From an uncultured Sunxiuqinia sp. (GTDB lineage Bacteria > Bacteroidota > Bacteroidia > Bacteroidales > Prolixibacteraceae), in contig NZ_OY782770.1 of assembly GCF_963678245.1 (NCBI RefSeq), forward strand, positions 1,054,001 through 1,118,000: DNA of 64,000 nt, given 5' to 3'. A model generated the notes under the pieces. That model saw only the letters and a list, made by a program, of their open reading frames with translations. It was not told the DNA's origin and ran no database searches. Within the stretch, counting starts at the first letter, position 1; each line of letters opens with the position of its first letter. Positions 26,406 through 36,034 of the stretch are shown here, one piece after another. The position numbers and the translations under genes were made by a program.

Positions 26406-29400
26406 GTGTTAAAATATACTCTTTTGAGCAGAAATTTACTACATACCTCCTTCATCGTATTTGTACTGGCTATTCTTAGTGGTTGCTCCGCCGAAAAAAA
26501 TACGCGTATATCGCGTGCCTATCACAACTTGACATCGCATTACAATGTGTACTTCAACGGTAAAGAGAGTCTTAAGTCCGGCGTTGAGCGCATTAACCAA
26601 TCAGTGGAAGATGACTTTACCAAGTTGCTTCCAATTTATAAGTCGAGCCAACCGGGAACCGGGCAAATGGCCCAGTCTGATATGGAGTATGCCATCATGA
26701 AAGCATCGAAACTGATTAAGGTCCATTCGATTACCAAAAAGCCCAAAAGAAGAAAAAACAGAAGCCGGGCATACATACGATTGGCAAGTAAGGAAGAATA
26801 TAACAACTGGGTGGATGATAGTTATATATTGATGGGAAAGGCCTATTTCTATATGAAAAACTATATGGCTGCCATCGAGAACCTGTCGCATGTTGTTCGC
26901 AAATTTAGTGAAGAGGACACCAAGTATGAGGCGTACGTTTGGCTGGTTCGTTGTTATACTGAATTAGAACGTTACAATGAGGCACTGGAACTGATTCAAA
27001 ATGTAAATGCCAGTGAGGATTTCCCCCAAAAGTACGACGAAGAGTTTGCGTTGGCTGTAGCCGACTTTTACTTCAGGCAAAATGAATTTAATGAGGCCAT
27101 CCCAAATCTGAAAATAGCGATAGACGAAACTTCTGGTAAGAAAAAGAAAGTTCGTTTAAAATATATTTTGGCTCAGCTCTATGAAGAAACCGGGCAAAAT
27201 GCTTTGGCTACTGAAACCTATCGCGAAGTTGCCAGAATGAATCCTCCCTATGAGATGGCTTTCAACGCCCGAATCAATGCTGCCGGTTCTTTTTCTGGTG
27301 AAGGCGATGTAGCGAAGTTGAAAAAGGAATTAAATAAAATGCTGCGCGACTCAAAAAATTATGAATATCGCGATCAGATTTATTTTGCTTTGGGGAATAT
27401 TTTCATGACCGAGGGAAACAAACAGGTCGCTACTGATAATTATATCCAATCGGCAGCGGCAAGTAGCGTGAATACGTTCCAACGCGCCTTATCGTGCCTC
27501 ACCTTAGCTGATATTTACTTCAATGATAAGGAATATAAAAATGCTCAAAGTTATTACGATAGCGCCATGGTTGTTATCGATGAAACATACCCTAAATATG
27601 AAACAATTGTTGAACGGTATAATAGTTTAACCCGACTGACAAACAACCTGTATACTGTTGAGCGGGAGGATAGTTTGCAACACATCGCTTCTTTAAGTGA
27701 AAAGGAGCGAAACGATTTAGTAACGAAATGGATTAACCAAGCACGCGAAGAGGAGCAACGCCAGCGTCAGTTGGCCAATGCAGAGATGATGGATCGAAAT
27801 TTTTTCCGAATGAACCAATCGCGTATGGGATTAAGCCAGCAGAGACAGGGGAGTGGCTGGTATTTTTACAACCCAACAACGGTAGCTTATGGTAAGGTTG
27901 AATTCAAGCAGATTTGGGGGGACCGTAAATTGGAGGATAACTGGCGTCGAAGCAACAAGGGTTCAGCAGGCGATTTTGAAATGGAAGAGTTGGTTGATAG
28001 TGAATCAGGTGTTGATAACAGCGAGATTCGCGTGGATGATCCACTGGAACGTGAATTCTACCTACAAGATGTTCCAACAACGGAAGAGGAAATGACTGAA
28101 TCTCATCAGCGAATTAAAGAAGCCTTGTATAATGCCGGACGAATTTTTAAGCAAGACTTTGAAAATTACGAGCACTCGATTAACGAGTATGAAGAATTGC
28201 TGGCAAGGTATGACAATACGATATATGAACTTACAGCCTATTTTGAGTTGTGGGATTTATATAAACAACTTGGGGATGACCAAAAATCGGAGTATTACAA
28301 AAGCAGGATTATTGCTGAATACCCCGATAGTAAATATGCAAAATATCTGATAAACCCATTCTTTTTTGTTGAGCTTGAAGCCCGGCAAGATAGCATGAAT
28401 AACTTGTATCAGAAGGCATTTTACAACTATCGACAAGGTAATTATCAAGATGCAGGCGAATTGGCCAGACAAATAAAAAGCATGGAGCCTGACACTTTGC
28501 TGATGCCCAAGGTTGCTTTTATTGAAACCATCGCTGACGGTATTAAGGCTGACTGGACACAGTTTGGGAAGATGTTGAATAAACATGTTCAGACTTATCC
28601 AGAAAGTGGCACTGTGCCATTAGCAAACGAAATCCTTAAATTGATTGAAGATAGTACTCTGGCTGATTATCAGAAGCTAGTGGAAATTGGGTACTTGAAT
28701 GATCAAATTCAGAATCAGGAGCTTCTTCCTGAAAATCAGGCCGACCAGGATGAGTTTGGTGGTAAATTTTCGTATGATGAAGAGTTGTTGCATTATTTCG
28801 TAATTGCAATTCCCCGGAGCGAAGAGGTTGACTTAAACCGCTTGAAGTTCGATATTGCCAACTATAACATCGACCATTATACAAAGATGGATTTCGACAT
28901 TGAAACCGAAAATTTGAATGACGAAACGATATTGGTTGTTGTGAGGCCGCTGCCTGACAAAGAGCAAAGTTTGATTTATTTCCGTTCAATCATTCGCAAG
29001 CGTGAAGTTTTCGAAACCCTTCAGGATATTCAGTATGTCAACTTTGTGGCTTCGTCATACAACTATCGCGAAATTTTATCAGACAAAAATTACCTGGAAT
29101 ACCTGAAATACTTCGTTAAGAATTATAGTCGATTTATTAGCAACGACTTCCCTGCAGATGAATTAGCAGACCCGGAAGAATTGATGGCAAAAGCTCGTGC
29201 GGAGGAAGATAAGCTAGTTGAAAAAGGTTCTTTTGTCGTGGTGAAAGCTGATGAAACAGAAGGTTTGTACGCTAAAGAGACCGATGTGCCTCAGTATTTT
29301 GTCATTGCTGTTAACGATCCGAAGTTTGACCTGCGGGCACTTACTCCCGGATTTAACCGATACAACCGCTCGCAATTTGGTGAGAAAAACCTCACGATCG

Positions 29401-30119
29401 AACAGCAAAAGTTTGGAGATTATCAGTTGATGGTCGTTAAATCGTTGGCTAACATTCGCGAGGCAATGGGGTATTTCAGCAAGGTGGTTGCCAATCGTAC
29501 TTTATACGAGAGTCTGGAAACCCGCAGTTACCGCAACTTTATTATTTCACAGACGAACTTGGAGAAAATGATCTCTGAAAGCTCGATTGATGATTATATT
29601 GAGTTTTTCCGGGATTATTATATTAGCGGTAATTTTGCTGAAAATGAATCGCAACCAACAGGAGCTTCAACAACACCAGTAAATAACATAACATCAGCGA
29701 TTGCTCCGGTTCAGCCGGCAGAACCTACGTACGAAGGGCCTTTCGATACCAATGTGTCCGGGAAGCAAAACTTTGTGTTAATCATTCCTAAAAACGGAGT
29801 TGATGACACAGCAGTTAAGTCAGCCATAGAAGCACACAATGCAAGTAACTTCCCGAATATGAACTTGGCGGTTGAACGAGGCGAGTTCAATGTTGACAAC
29901 TACATTCTAACGGTTACCGATATTCAAGATCAGGAATCGGGTTTGAATTATCTCCGAAGCATTGTTCGCAATCAACAGGTTTATCAACCACTATCGGAGG
30001 TCAGCTACCGCAATTTTGTACTTACGCCAGCTAATTTATCCATATTGCTTGACAATAAGGATACAAGTAAATACCTCGATTTCTACAAAGCTTACTACCT
30101 GAATCGCCAGGAGCGTTAA
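26406..30119 (+). CDS. porW: SprE/PorW-like T9SS TPR lipoprotein
   Basis: A 1237-aa lipoprotein (GTG start; lipobox ILSGC, Cys27). The N-terminus (RISRAYHNLTSHYNVYFNG) matches the SprE/PorW signature. Residues about 120-720 are tetratricopeptide-like helices (ENLSHVVRKF, YNEALELIQNV, YEEL). The last 450 residues hold three related 110-120-aa modules (about 788-910, 960-1070, 1120-1237), each starting with a YFVIAI/FVLII strand and ending YLxFxxxYY. SprE/PorW is required for type IX secretion, probably linking periplasmic and outer-membrane parts. porX follows. Confidence 0.85.
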   Translation: MLKYTLLSRNLLHTSFIVFVLAILSGCSAEKNTRISRAYHNLTSHYNVYFNGKESLKSGVERINQSVEDDFTKLLPIYKSSQPGTGQMAQSDMEYAIMKASKLIKVHSITKKPKRRKNRSRAYIRLASKEEYNNWVDDSYILMGKAYFYMKNYMAAIENLSHVVRKFSEEDTKYEAYVWLVRCYTELERYNEALELIQNVNASEDFPQKYDEEFALAVADFYFRQNEFNEAIPNLKIAIDETSGKKKKVRLKYILAQLYEETGQNALATETYREVARMNPPYEMAFNARINAAGSFSGEGDVAKLKKELNKMLRDSKNYEYRDQIYFALGNIFMTEGNKQVATDNYIQSAAASSVNTFQRALSCLTLADIYFNDKEYKNAQSYYDSAMVVIDETYPKYETIVERYNSLTRLTNNLYTVEREDSLQHIASLSEKERNDLVTKWINQAREEEQRQRQLANAEMMDRNFFRMNQSRMGLSQQRQGSGWYFYNPTTVAYGKVEFKQIWGDRKLEDNWRRSNKGSAGDFEMEELVDSESGVDNSEIRVDDPLEREFYLQDVPTTEEEMTESHQRIKEALYNAGRIFKQDFENYEHSINEYEELLARYDNTIYELTAYFELWDLYKQLGDDQKSEYYKSRIIAEYPDSKYAKYLINPFFFVELEARQDSMNNLYQKAFYNYRQGNYQDAGELARQIKSMEPDTLLMPKVAFIETIADGIKADWTQFGKMLNKHVQTYPESGTVPLANEILKLIEDSTLADYQKLVEIGYLNDQIQNQELLPENQADQDEFGGKFSYDEELLHYFVIAIPRSEEVDLNRLKFDIANYNIDHYTKMDFDIETENLNDETILVVVRPLPDKEQSLIYFRSIIRKREVFETLQDIQYVNFVASSYNYREILSDKNYLEYLKYFVKNYSRFISNDFPADELADPEELMAKARAEEDKLVEKGSFVVVKADETEGLYAKETDVPQYFVIAVNDPKFDLRALTPGFNRYNRSQFGEKNLTIEQQKFGDYQLMVVKSLANIREAMGYFSKVVANRTLYESLETRSYRNFIISQTNLEKMISESSIDDYIEFFRDYYISGNFAENESQPTGASTTPVNNITSAIAPVQPAEPTYEGPFDTNVSGKQNFVLIIPKNGVDDTAVKSAIEAHNASNFPNMNLAVERGEFNVDNYILTVTDIQDQESGLNYLRSIVRNQQVYQPLSEVSYRNFVLTPANLSILLDNKDTSKYLDFYKAYYLNRQER

Positions 30120-30194
30120 ATTGTGTTAAGGATATACATTTTAGGGAACATTCTTTGTTAGTATAGGTGTTATCTCTTTAAAAAGACAAAAAAC

Positions 30195-31751
30195 ATGAAG
30201 ACAATACGTATACTTTGGGTTGACGATGAAATTGATTTATTAAGAGCCCATATTATTTTCCTGCAAGAAAAAGGTTACGATGTAATGACAGCTAATAACG
30301 GAGCTGACAGCATCGACCTTGTTCGTGAAAATCATTTTGACATCATCTTTTTGGATGAAAATATGCCGGGGCGAACCGGGCTGGAAACACTGGATGAAAT
30401 AAAAGCCATTGATCCGAATGTTCCGGTGGTAATGATTACTAAAAGTGAGGAAGAAGATATTATGGATCAGGCCATCGGCTCAAAAATAGCTGACTACCTG
30501 ATTAAACCGGTTAATCCCAAGCAAGTTCTTCTTACAATAAAAAAGAATGTTGATCAGAATGAGCTGGTTACTCGAAAAACGACTTCAGCTTACCAGAGCG
30601 AATTTGCCAAGATTGGTATGCGAATCAACGAGCGGTTGGATTGGAAAGAGTGGACTGATGTGTATCGGAAACTGGTATTTTGGGAATTGGAATTGAGTGC
30701 GTCGCAAGATTCTACCATGGATGAAGTGCTGAAAATGCAAAAGGCTGAAGCGAACAAAGCCTTTAGCCGGTACATTAAAGCAAATTATTTGAGTTGGTTC
30801 GATAAAGATGCAGAAGATCGGCCAATCTTGTCTCCTGATATTTTCAGGAAGAAAGTTTTTCCACAGCTTGATAAAGGACACAAAGTACTGGTTTTAGTTA
30901 TTGATAACCTGCGATATGATCAATTTCGAGTGCTAAGCTCAGCGGTTAGTCAGTATTATCAAACCGAAGAAGAAGATCTATACTATAGTATCTTACCCAC
31001 TGCAACCATGTATGCCCGAAATTCAATTTTTGCAGGTTTAATGCCTGCTGAAATTGCCAAGTTATTCCCCGAATATTGGGAGGACGACGATAACGAAGGA
31101 AACAAAAATGTGCACGAACGTGAGCTGATGCAAACGCAGATGAAGCGCCGAGGACGCACGGATAAATTGTACTTTGAAAAGATTACCAATCCCAGAGCGG
31201 GGAAAAGACTCAACGATAATTTGGGAAATATCTTGCAAAATGATTTGTCGGTTATGGTGTTCAACTTTGTGGATATGCTTTCGCACGCTCGTACTGAGAT
31301 GGAGATGATGAAAGAGCTGGCCAGCGATGAGAAAGCATATCGCTCGTTAACAATGAGTTGGTTTATTCACTCGACCATGTTTGAACTGTTGAAAACACTA
31401 TCTGAACACAAAATAAAAGTGATTTTAACGACCGATCATGGAACTATAAGGGTGGATAATGCACTGAAGGTGATTGGGGATAGGGAAACAAATACCAATC
31501 TTCGGTATAAAATTGGGCGTAATTTAAATTATAATGCAAAACAGGTATTTGAAATTAGAAGTCCTGAAAAAGCCCACTTGCCAGGAAGAAATGTCAGTTC
31601 GAGTTATATTTTTGCGATGGATAATGATTTTTTTGCCTATCCCAATAATTACAATCACTATGTACAGTATTATCGCGATACGTATCAGCATGGTGGAATA
31701 TCACTCGAGGAGATGATTATTCCGGTAATTACATTGTCTCCAAAATCTTAA
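30195..31751 (+). CDS. porX: T9SS regulator PorX (response regulator-PglZ)
   Basis: A 518-aa protein: receiver domain at residues 1-120 with the acidic pair D10-D11 and phosphoacceptor D54 (IIFLDENMPG) and K104; a helical linker; then a PglZ/alkaline-phosphatase-fold domain with nucleophile T271 in LPTATMYARNS, DNLRYDQ, TTDHGT and HGGISLEEM metal-site motifs. In Porphyromonas PorX with PorY controls T9SS, and its PglZ domain is reported to have phosphodiesterase activity. It lies directly after porW and overlaps convergent mlaF by 4 nt. Confidence 0.93.
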   Translation: MKTIRILWVDDEIDLLRAHIIFLQEKGYDVMTANNGADSIDLVRENHFDIIFLDENMPGRTGLETLDEIKAIDPNVPVVMITKSEEEDIMDQAIGSKIADYLIKPVNPKQVLLTIKKNVDQNELVTRKTTSAYQSEFAKIGMRINERLDWKEWTDVYRKLVFWELELSASQDSTMDEVLKMQKAEANKAFSRYIKANYLSWFDKDAEDRPILSPDIFRKKVFPQLDKGHKVLVLVIDNLRYDQFRVLSSAVSQYYQTEEEDLYYSILPTATMYARNSIFAGLMPAEIAKLFPEYWEDDDNEGNKNVHERELMQTQMKRRGRTDKLYFEKITNPRAGKRLNDNLGNILQNDLSVMVFNFVDMLSHARTEMEMMKELASDEKAYRSLTMSWFIHSTMFELLKTLSEHKIKVILTTDHGTIRVDNALKVIGDRETNTNLRYKIGRNLNYNAKQVFEIRSPEKAHLPGRNVSSSYIFAMDNDFFAYPNNYNHYVQYYRDTYQHGGISLEEMIIPVITLSPKS

Positions 31752-32515
31752 TTTTTACTGTCAATTTTGTCATCTCGCTGTTGCCGGTATGTTTTGTTGG
31801 CAAATACAAATTCCTGAAGTTTGTGGTTGTCGGCCTCTAGTATTTTATCTTTATCGCCTTGCCAGCAGGTTACTCCTTCACTGATAAATAAAATTTTATC
31901 GCCGATTTCCATTACCGAGTTCATGTCGTGGGTATTGATGACTGTGGTCATTTTGAAATCTACGGTGAGTTCATGAATCAGCTCATCGATAACCAATGAA
32001 GTTTCAGGATCCAATCCTGAGTTTGGTTCGTCACAGAACAAATACTTCGGATTCATAACAATGGCGCGGGCAATTGCTACTCGCTTGTTCATACCACCTG
32101 ATATCTCGGCCGGATAAAGCTTGTGGGCTTTGTCGATATTAACCCGGTCGAGGCAAAAATCAACCCGTTCTTGTTTCTCTTTCGCTGTTTTGTTTGTGAA
32201 CATGTCAAGTGGAAATCTCACGTTTTCTTCAACATTAAATGAATCGAACAAAGCGCCACCCTGAAAAACCATGCCCATTTCCTGGCGTAGTTTTTTCCGC
32301 AGCTTTTCATTCATTTGAGTGAAATTACGGTCGTCATAAAAAATAGTTCCTTCATCCACATCATGAAGACCAACAATTGATTTCAACAGAACAGTCTTTC
32401 CGCTACCACTTCGTCCAATGATCAGGTTCGTTTTTCCGGGCTCGAAAACAGTAGAGATGTTGCTCAAAACTTGTTTGTCCTCAAATGATTTAAATATATT
32501 TTGAATGGTAATCAT
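31748..32515 (-). CDS. mlaF: Mla-type ABC transporter ATP-binding protein
   Basis: A 255-aa ATPase with Walker A GRSGSGKTVLLK, Q-loop VFQGGALFDSF, ABC signature EISGGMNKRVAIARA, Walker B KYLFCDEPNSGLD and H-loop INTHDM. EPNSGLD instead of EPTSGLD is typical of MlaF relatives. It energises phospholipid transfer between membranes with MlaE. It shares 1 nt with the upstream mlaE gene, so the two are translationally coupled. Confidence 0.9.
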   Translation of the reverse strand: MITIQNIFKSFEDKQVLSNISTVFEPGKTNLIIGRSGSGKTVLLKSIVGLHDVDEGTIFYDDRNFTQMNEKLRKKLRQEMGMVFQGGALFDSFNVEENVRFPLDMFTNKTAKEKQERVDFCLDRVNIDKAHKLYPAEISGGMNKRVAIARAIVMNPKYLFCDEPNSGLDPETSLVIDELIHELTVDFKMTTVINTHDMNSVMEIGDKILFISEGVTCWQGDKDKILEADNHKLQEFVFANKTYRQQRDDKIDSKN

Positions 32516-33252
32516 TAGAATAAAAGTTGTGTTAGAATCAGGTCGAAGACCAAAATTAATATGTTTGTATTTACGACAGCTCTTGTGCTTGCAGCCCCAA
32601 CTTCAAATGCTCCTCCTTCAACAAAATAGCCAAAGTAGGCTGGAACAGTGGCCACTAGAAAACCAAAAAATAAGGTTTTAATCATTGAAAATGTAACATA
32701 GTATGACGTAAACATATATTGAATACCATTGATGTAATCGGGAGCAGTAACTGCACCAACTGCTGGTCCAACAATGAGACCTCCAATCAGTCCAAAAAAT
32801 ACGCTCAACACAAACAAAAAAGGGAAAATAAATACGACAGCCAATGTTTTGGGCATGATCAAAAAGCTTGCAGAGTTAATTCCCATAATTTCCAGTGAGT
32901 CAATCTGCTCGGTAACGCGCATACTCCCTATTTCGGAAGTAATGTTTGATCCTATTTTTCCTGCCATGATCAGCGCCAGAATAGTTGACGAAAACTCCAG
33001 AATTAGTGTATCTCTGTTTCCCAGTCCGATTAAGTAACTTGGAAATAGCGGACTCGACATGTTGTAGGCAACTTGTAAGGTAATAATACCACCCATAAAG
33101 ATGGAGATAATAGCAACAATGCCGACCGAATCAAGCCCTAGTTGTTCGAGTTCTGTAAATAGCCTCCGTAAATAAATACGATGCTTTTCGGGGCGAGAAA
33201 AAGCTCTACCCAACAGAGTAAAATAGCGTCCTACGTGAAAGAAAAACTTCAT
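32515..33252 (-). CDS. mlaE: MlaE family lipid ABC transporter permease
   Basis: A 245-aa integral membrane protein of the MlaE/YrbE family. It shows an interfacial N-terminal helix, VGIVAIISIFMGGIITLQ, LIMAGKIGSNITSEIGSMRVTEQID (the conserved cytoplasmic loop) and TM helices to the end. It works with MlaF. An MCE substrate-binding protein (MlaD) is expected nearby but is not in the window. Its 5' side faces manC divergently. Confidence 0.9.
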   Translation of the reverse strand: MKFFFHVGRYFTLLGRAFSRPEKHRIYLRRLFTELEQLGLDSVGIVAIISIFMGGIITLQVAYNMSSPLFPSYLIGLGNRDTLILEFSSTILALIMAGKIGSNITSEIGSMRVTEQIDSLEIMGINSASFLIMPKTLAVVFIFPFLFVLSVFFGLIGGLIVGPAVGAVTAPDYINGIQYMFTSYYVTFSMIKTLFFGFLVATVPAYFGYFVEGGAFEVGAASTRAVVNTNILILVFDLILTQLLF

Positions 33253-33384
33253 AACAATACTTTAGCCTAAAGTTACAAATAATAGCATATGAAAAAACCT
33301 ATTTATGCGTTAGATCTTTGAATAACGATCAATCGAGTTAGAAGGAAACCACGAAATAACTTTATGTTTTTCATACAAAATAGG

Positions 33385-33392
33385 TATATTTG
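33385..33392 (+). promoter_or_regulatory. -7 box upstream of manC
   Basis: TATATTTG 25 nt before the manC ATG at 33418; matches TAnnTTTG. Confidence 0.45.
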
Positions 33393-33417
33393 AAATATGT
33401 CACAAAAAAATTGACGC

Positions 33418-34506
33418 ATGAATAACAATTATTGTATTATTATGGCCGGAGGAATAGGAAGCCGCTTTTGGCCCATGAGTAAAAGCTCTATGCCGAAGCA
33501 ATTTCTAGATATTTTAGGAACCGGTCGAACATTTATCCAAATGACATTTGACCGGTTTAAACGTGTCTGCCCGGTTGAGAATTTTTATGTTGTAACCAGT
33601 GTTGATTATAAGAAGTTAGTATTGGATCAACTACCTGACTTAGAAGAAGATCAGGTTTTATTAGAACCTCTGAGAAGAAATACTGCGCCCTGTGTGGCTT
33701 ATGCGAGTTATAAAATAAAAAGTATAAATCCTGATGCCAATGTAATTGTAGCTCCTTCGGATCACTTGATTTTGAAGGAGAATGAATTTGTAACGGAAAT
33801 TCAAAAAGGGATTGATTACGCTTCAAACAATGACGTATTGGTGACTTTAGGGATTACTCCCAGTCGTCCTGAAACTGGGTATGGATACATTCAGATAGAT
33901 GGAAAAACGGAGTATGAGAACTACGAGAACCTGTATCAAGTGAAGACATTTACGGAAAAGCCCAATCGTGAGATGGCCGAGTTATTTGTTTCAAGTGGTG
34001 AGTTCTTTTGGAATTCGGGGATATTTATTTGGTCGCTGAAAAGTATTTTGAAAGCCTTTGACGAACACCTTGAGGATGTGTCAGGCCTATTTCAGAAAGG
34101 CATAAAATTGTATGGCACCGAAGACGAGGTTCACTTTATCAAAAAAACATACTCTGAATGCCAGAATATTTCGTTGGATTATGGCATCATGGAAAAGGCC
34201 GAAAACGTATATGTTTTATGTGCTGACTTTGGGTGGAGTGATATGGGAACTTGGGGTTCGTTGTATGAAAATGGTAAAAAAGATGATGCCAATAATTCAA
34301 TTAATGGAGGAGATGTTTTTACCTACCAAACTGAAAATTGCGTGGTCAATGTTCCGAAGGAAAAGGTTGTCGTTTTACAAGGGCTGGATGGATATATTGT
34401 TGTTGAGGCGGATAATACCTTGCTTGTTTGCAGAAAGAAGGACGAGCAACAAATACGTCAGTTTGTGAGCGATGTGAAGATGGTAAAAGGTGATGATTTT
34501 GTATAA
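33418..34506 (+). CDS. manC: Mannose-1-phosphate guanylyltransferase
   Basis: A 362-aa nucleotidyltransferase with the pyrophosphorylase signature MAGGIGSRFWPMSK at the N-terminus, APSDHLI, FTEKPN and WNSGIFIW. It makes GDP-mannose from mannose-1-phosphate and GTP for surface glycans. It lacks the C-terminal isomerase domain of bifunctional AlgA-type enzymes. Followed by a shared terminator with the convergent gldK copy. Confidence 0.92.
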   Translation: MNNNYCIIMAGGIGSRFWPMSKSSMPKQFLDILGTGRTFIQMTFDRFKRVCPVENFYVVTSVDYKKLVLDQLPDLEEDQVLLEPLRRNTAPCVAYASYKIKSINPDANVIVAPSDHLILKENEFVTEIQKGIDYASNNDVLVTLGITPSRPETGYGYIQIDGKTEYENYENLYQVKTFTEKPNREMAELFVSSGEFFWNSGIFIWSLKSILKAFDEHLEDVSGLFQKGIKLYGTEDEVHFIKKTYSECQNISLDYGIMEKAENVYVLCADFGWSDMGTWGSLYENGKKDDANNSINGGDVFTYQTENCVVNVPKEKVVVLQGLDGYIVVEADNTLLVCRKKDEQQIRQFVSDVKMVKGDDFV

Positions 34507-34528
34507 ATAAAAAAGTGACAAAAAGGTT

Positions 34529-34558
34529 AAGCTTCTTCAGTAATGAGGAAGCTTTTTT
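34529..34558. terminator. Bidirectional terminator manC/gldK copy
   Basis: Stem 34529-34538 with 34545-34554 (one mismatch), T run after it on the plus strand and an A-rich flank before it. It overlaps the stop codon region of the convergent gene. Confidence 0.75.
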
Positions 34559-35903
34559 ATTCTCTGAACTCGTCTTTAAATGAAGTTCGGGCACATCGAA
34601 AACCAATGTATGATTTTGTTGTGTCCTCATATTCAAAGCTTCGAGTTGAATTCCGAATATAATAAGCAACATCTTTCCAGGAACCTCCTCTTATAACTTT
34701 TCGTTTCATAACCGGTGCATCATCTGGCGAAGAATTATACTCGTACGACGGATTGAAATCATTGATGTTTTCGTATGCTGCTTCGTTGAATGCCGAACTG
34801 GTCCACTCTGCTACGTTCCCTGCCATATCGTATAGTTTGTAATCGTTGGGATCAAAACTAGCGACTTTCATCGTTGTTGCGCTCGATTCGCTATCTGCCA
34901 CATAATTCCCTCGGCGCGGTTTGAAATTCGCTTTAAAACAACCCGGCAAATTGCGCGTGTAATAACTTCCCCAGCTGTACAACGTTCGTTCATGTCCACC
35001 GCGAGCAGCATATTCCCACTCGGCTTCAGTTGGTAGTCGATAGGCATGAACCGAAGGAGCTTCCATTAACGTTTGATACTTGTTCATCATCTGAGTTCGC
35101 CAGTCGCAAAAGGCTTTTGCCTGATGCCAGTTAACTCCAACTACTGGGTAGTCATCAAAACCAACATGGGCAAAATATTGCTTTGTTAAGGGCTCATTAT
35201 ACGAATATGTATAATCGCGTATCCAACACAGGGTGTCGGGATAGATTGGCACACTTTCTTTAAAAATAAAAGAAGATCGATTTGAAATTGGAACTTCCTC
35301 TCCGTCCTGATTAATAATTGATCCTTCGTAGGTTTGAGTCTCATAATTGTATCGGTTTTGACTCTTGGCCGCCTGCTTATAATCAACCCAGTAATAATCG
35401 TAAGTATATTTTCTGGTATCCAACGATTTTGAGAAAAACATCCGTTCTTCCTCTGGAATGTACAACTCTTCCATAGCTAACTGAAAATCCGGATTGTTCC
35501 ACTCGATAGCATCTTGCCAATTTAAACGGGGAGTTTCATAAAAGTTTCCAAAGTCATCTTCTGTGATCATGAATTCGGGATAAGTTTCAGACAGAAGAGT
35601 GCGGGCAATCGAATCTCTCACCCAGTAAACGAATTGCCGATATTCATTATTGGTAATTTCCGTGTCGTCCATCCAAAAGGCTTCAACTGAAACTCGCTTT
35701 AAAGTTGTATTGAAATTTTGTAGTTCGTCATCTTCAGTACCCATCACATAGCTTCCTCGTTCGATAAATGTCATTCCAAATGGTGCAGGCTCATAAAATG
35801 GCCTCGACTCTTCTGGATACAGGTAGTTGAGAGTATTATCCTTTTTGCACGAAGCAACGAGAATGAGCACAAAAAATACGGATATGACAAAAGATCTATT
35901 CAT
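34557..35903 (-). CDS. Second GldK/PorK-like T9SS lipoprotein
   Basis: A 448-aa lipoprotein (lipobox LVASC, Cys19) with a formylglycine-generating-enzyme-like fold. It closely parallels the GldK at 39596-40933 along the full length: AFWMDDTEITNNEYRQFV, SIARTLL, YPEFMI, FDDYPVVGV, RLPTEAEWEYAARG and KVIRGGSWKD. PorK/GldK forms periplasmic rings with PorN/GldN in type IX secretion. A terminator separates it from gldN, so it probably has its own promoter. It could be a specialised or redundant ring subunit. Confidence 0.87.
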   Translation of the reverse strand: MNRSFVISVFFVLILVASCKKDNTLNYLYPEESRPFYEPAPFGMTFIERGSYVMGTEDDELQNFNTTLKRVSVEAFWMDDTEITNNEYRQFVYWVRDSIARTLLSETYPEFMITEDDFGNFYETPRLNWQDAIEWNNPDFQLAMEELYIPEEERMFFSKSLDTRKYTYDYYWVDYKQAAKSQNRYNYETQTYEGSIINQDGEEVPISNRSSFIFKESVPIYPDTLCWIRDYTYSYNEPLTKQYFAHVGFDDYPVVGVNWHQAKAFCDWRTQMMNKYQTLMEAPSVHAYRLPTEAEWEYAARGGHERTLYSWGSYYTRNLPGCFKANFKPRRGNYVADSESSATTMKVASFDPNDYKLYDMAGNVAEWTSSAFNEAAYENINDFNPSYEYNSSPDDAPVMKRKVIRGGSWKDVAYYIRNSTRSFEYEDTTKSYIGFRCARTSFKDEFRE

Positions 35904-35971
35904 TTACAAAATTGGGCAGTATGGTACGCTTTAAGTTAACGTGTTACAAATATCAATATTGTACATTTCTT

Positions 35972-36008
35972 AAATTGAAAAAAGCCTTATGAGATATTCT
36001 CATAAGGC
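35972..36008 (-). terminator. Terminator between gldN and second gldK
   Basis: A perfect 11-bp stem (35984-35994 with 35998-36008) with a TAT loop. On the minus strand a T-rich tail follows (A-rich 35972-35983 on plus). Confidence 0.8.
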
Positions 36009-36034
36009 GTTTGAGCTTTGTATGCGTATAATAC

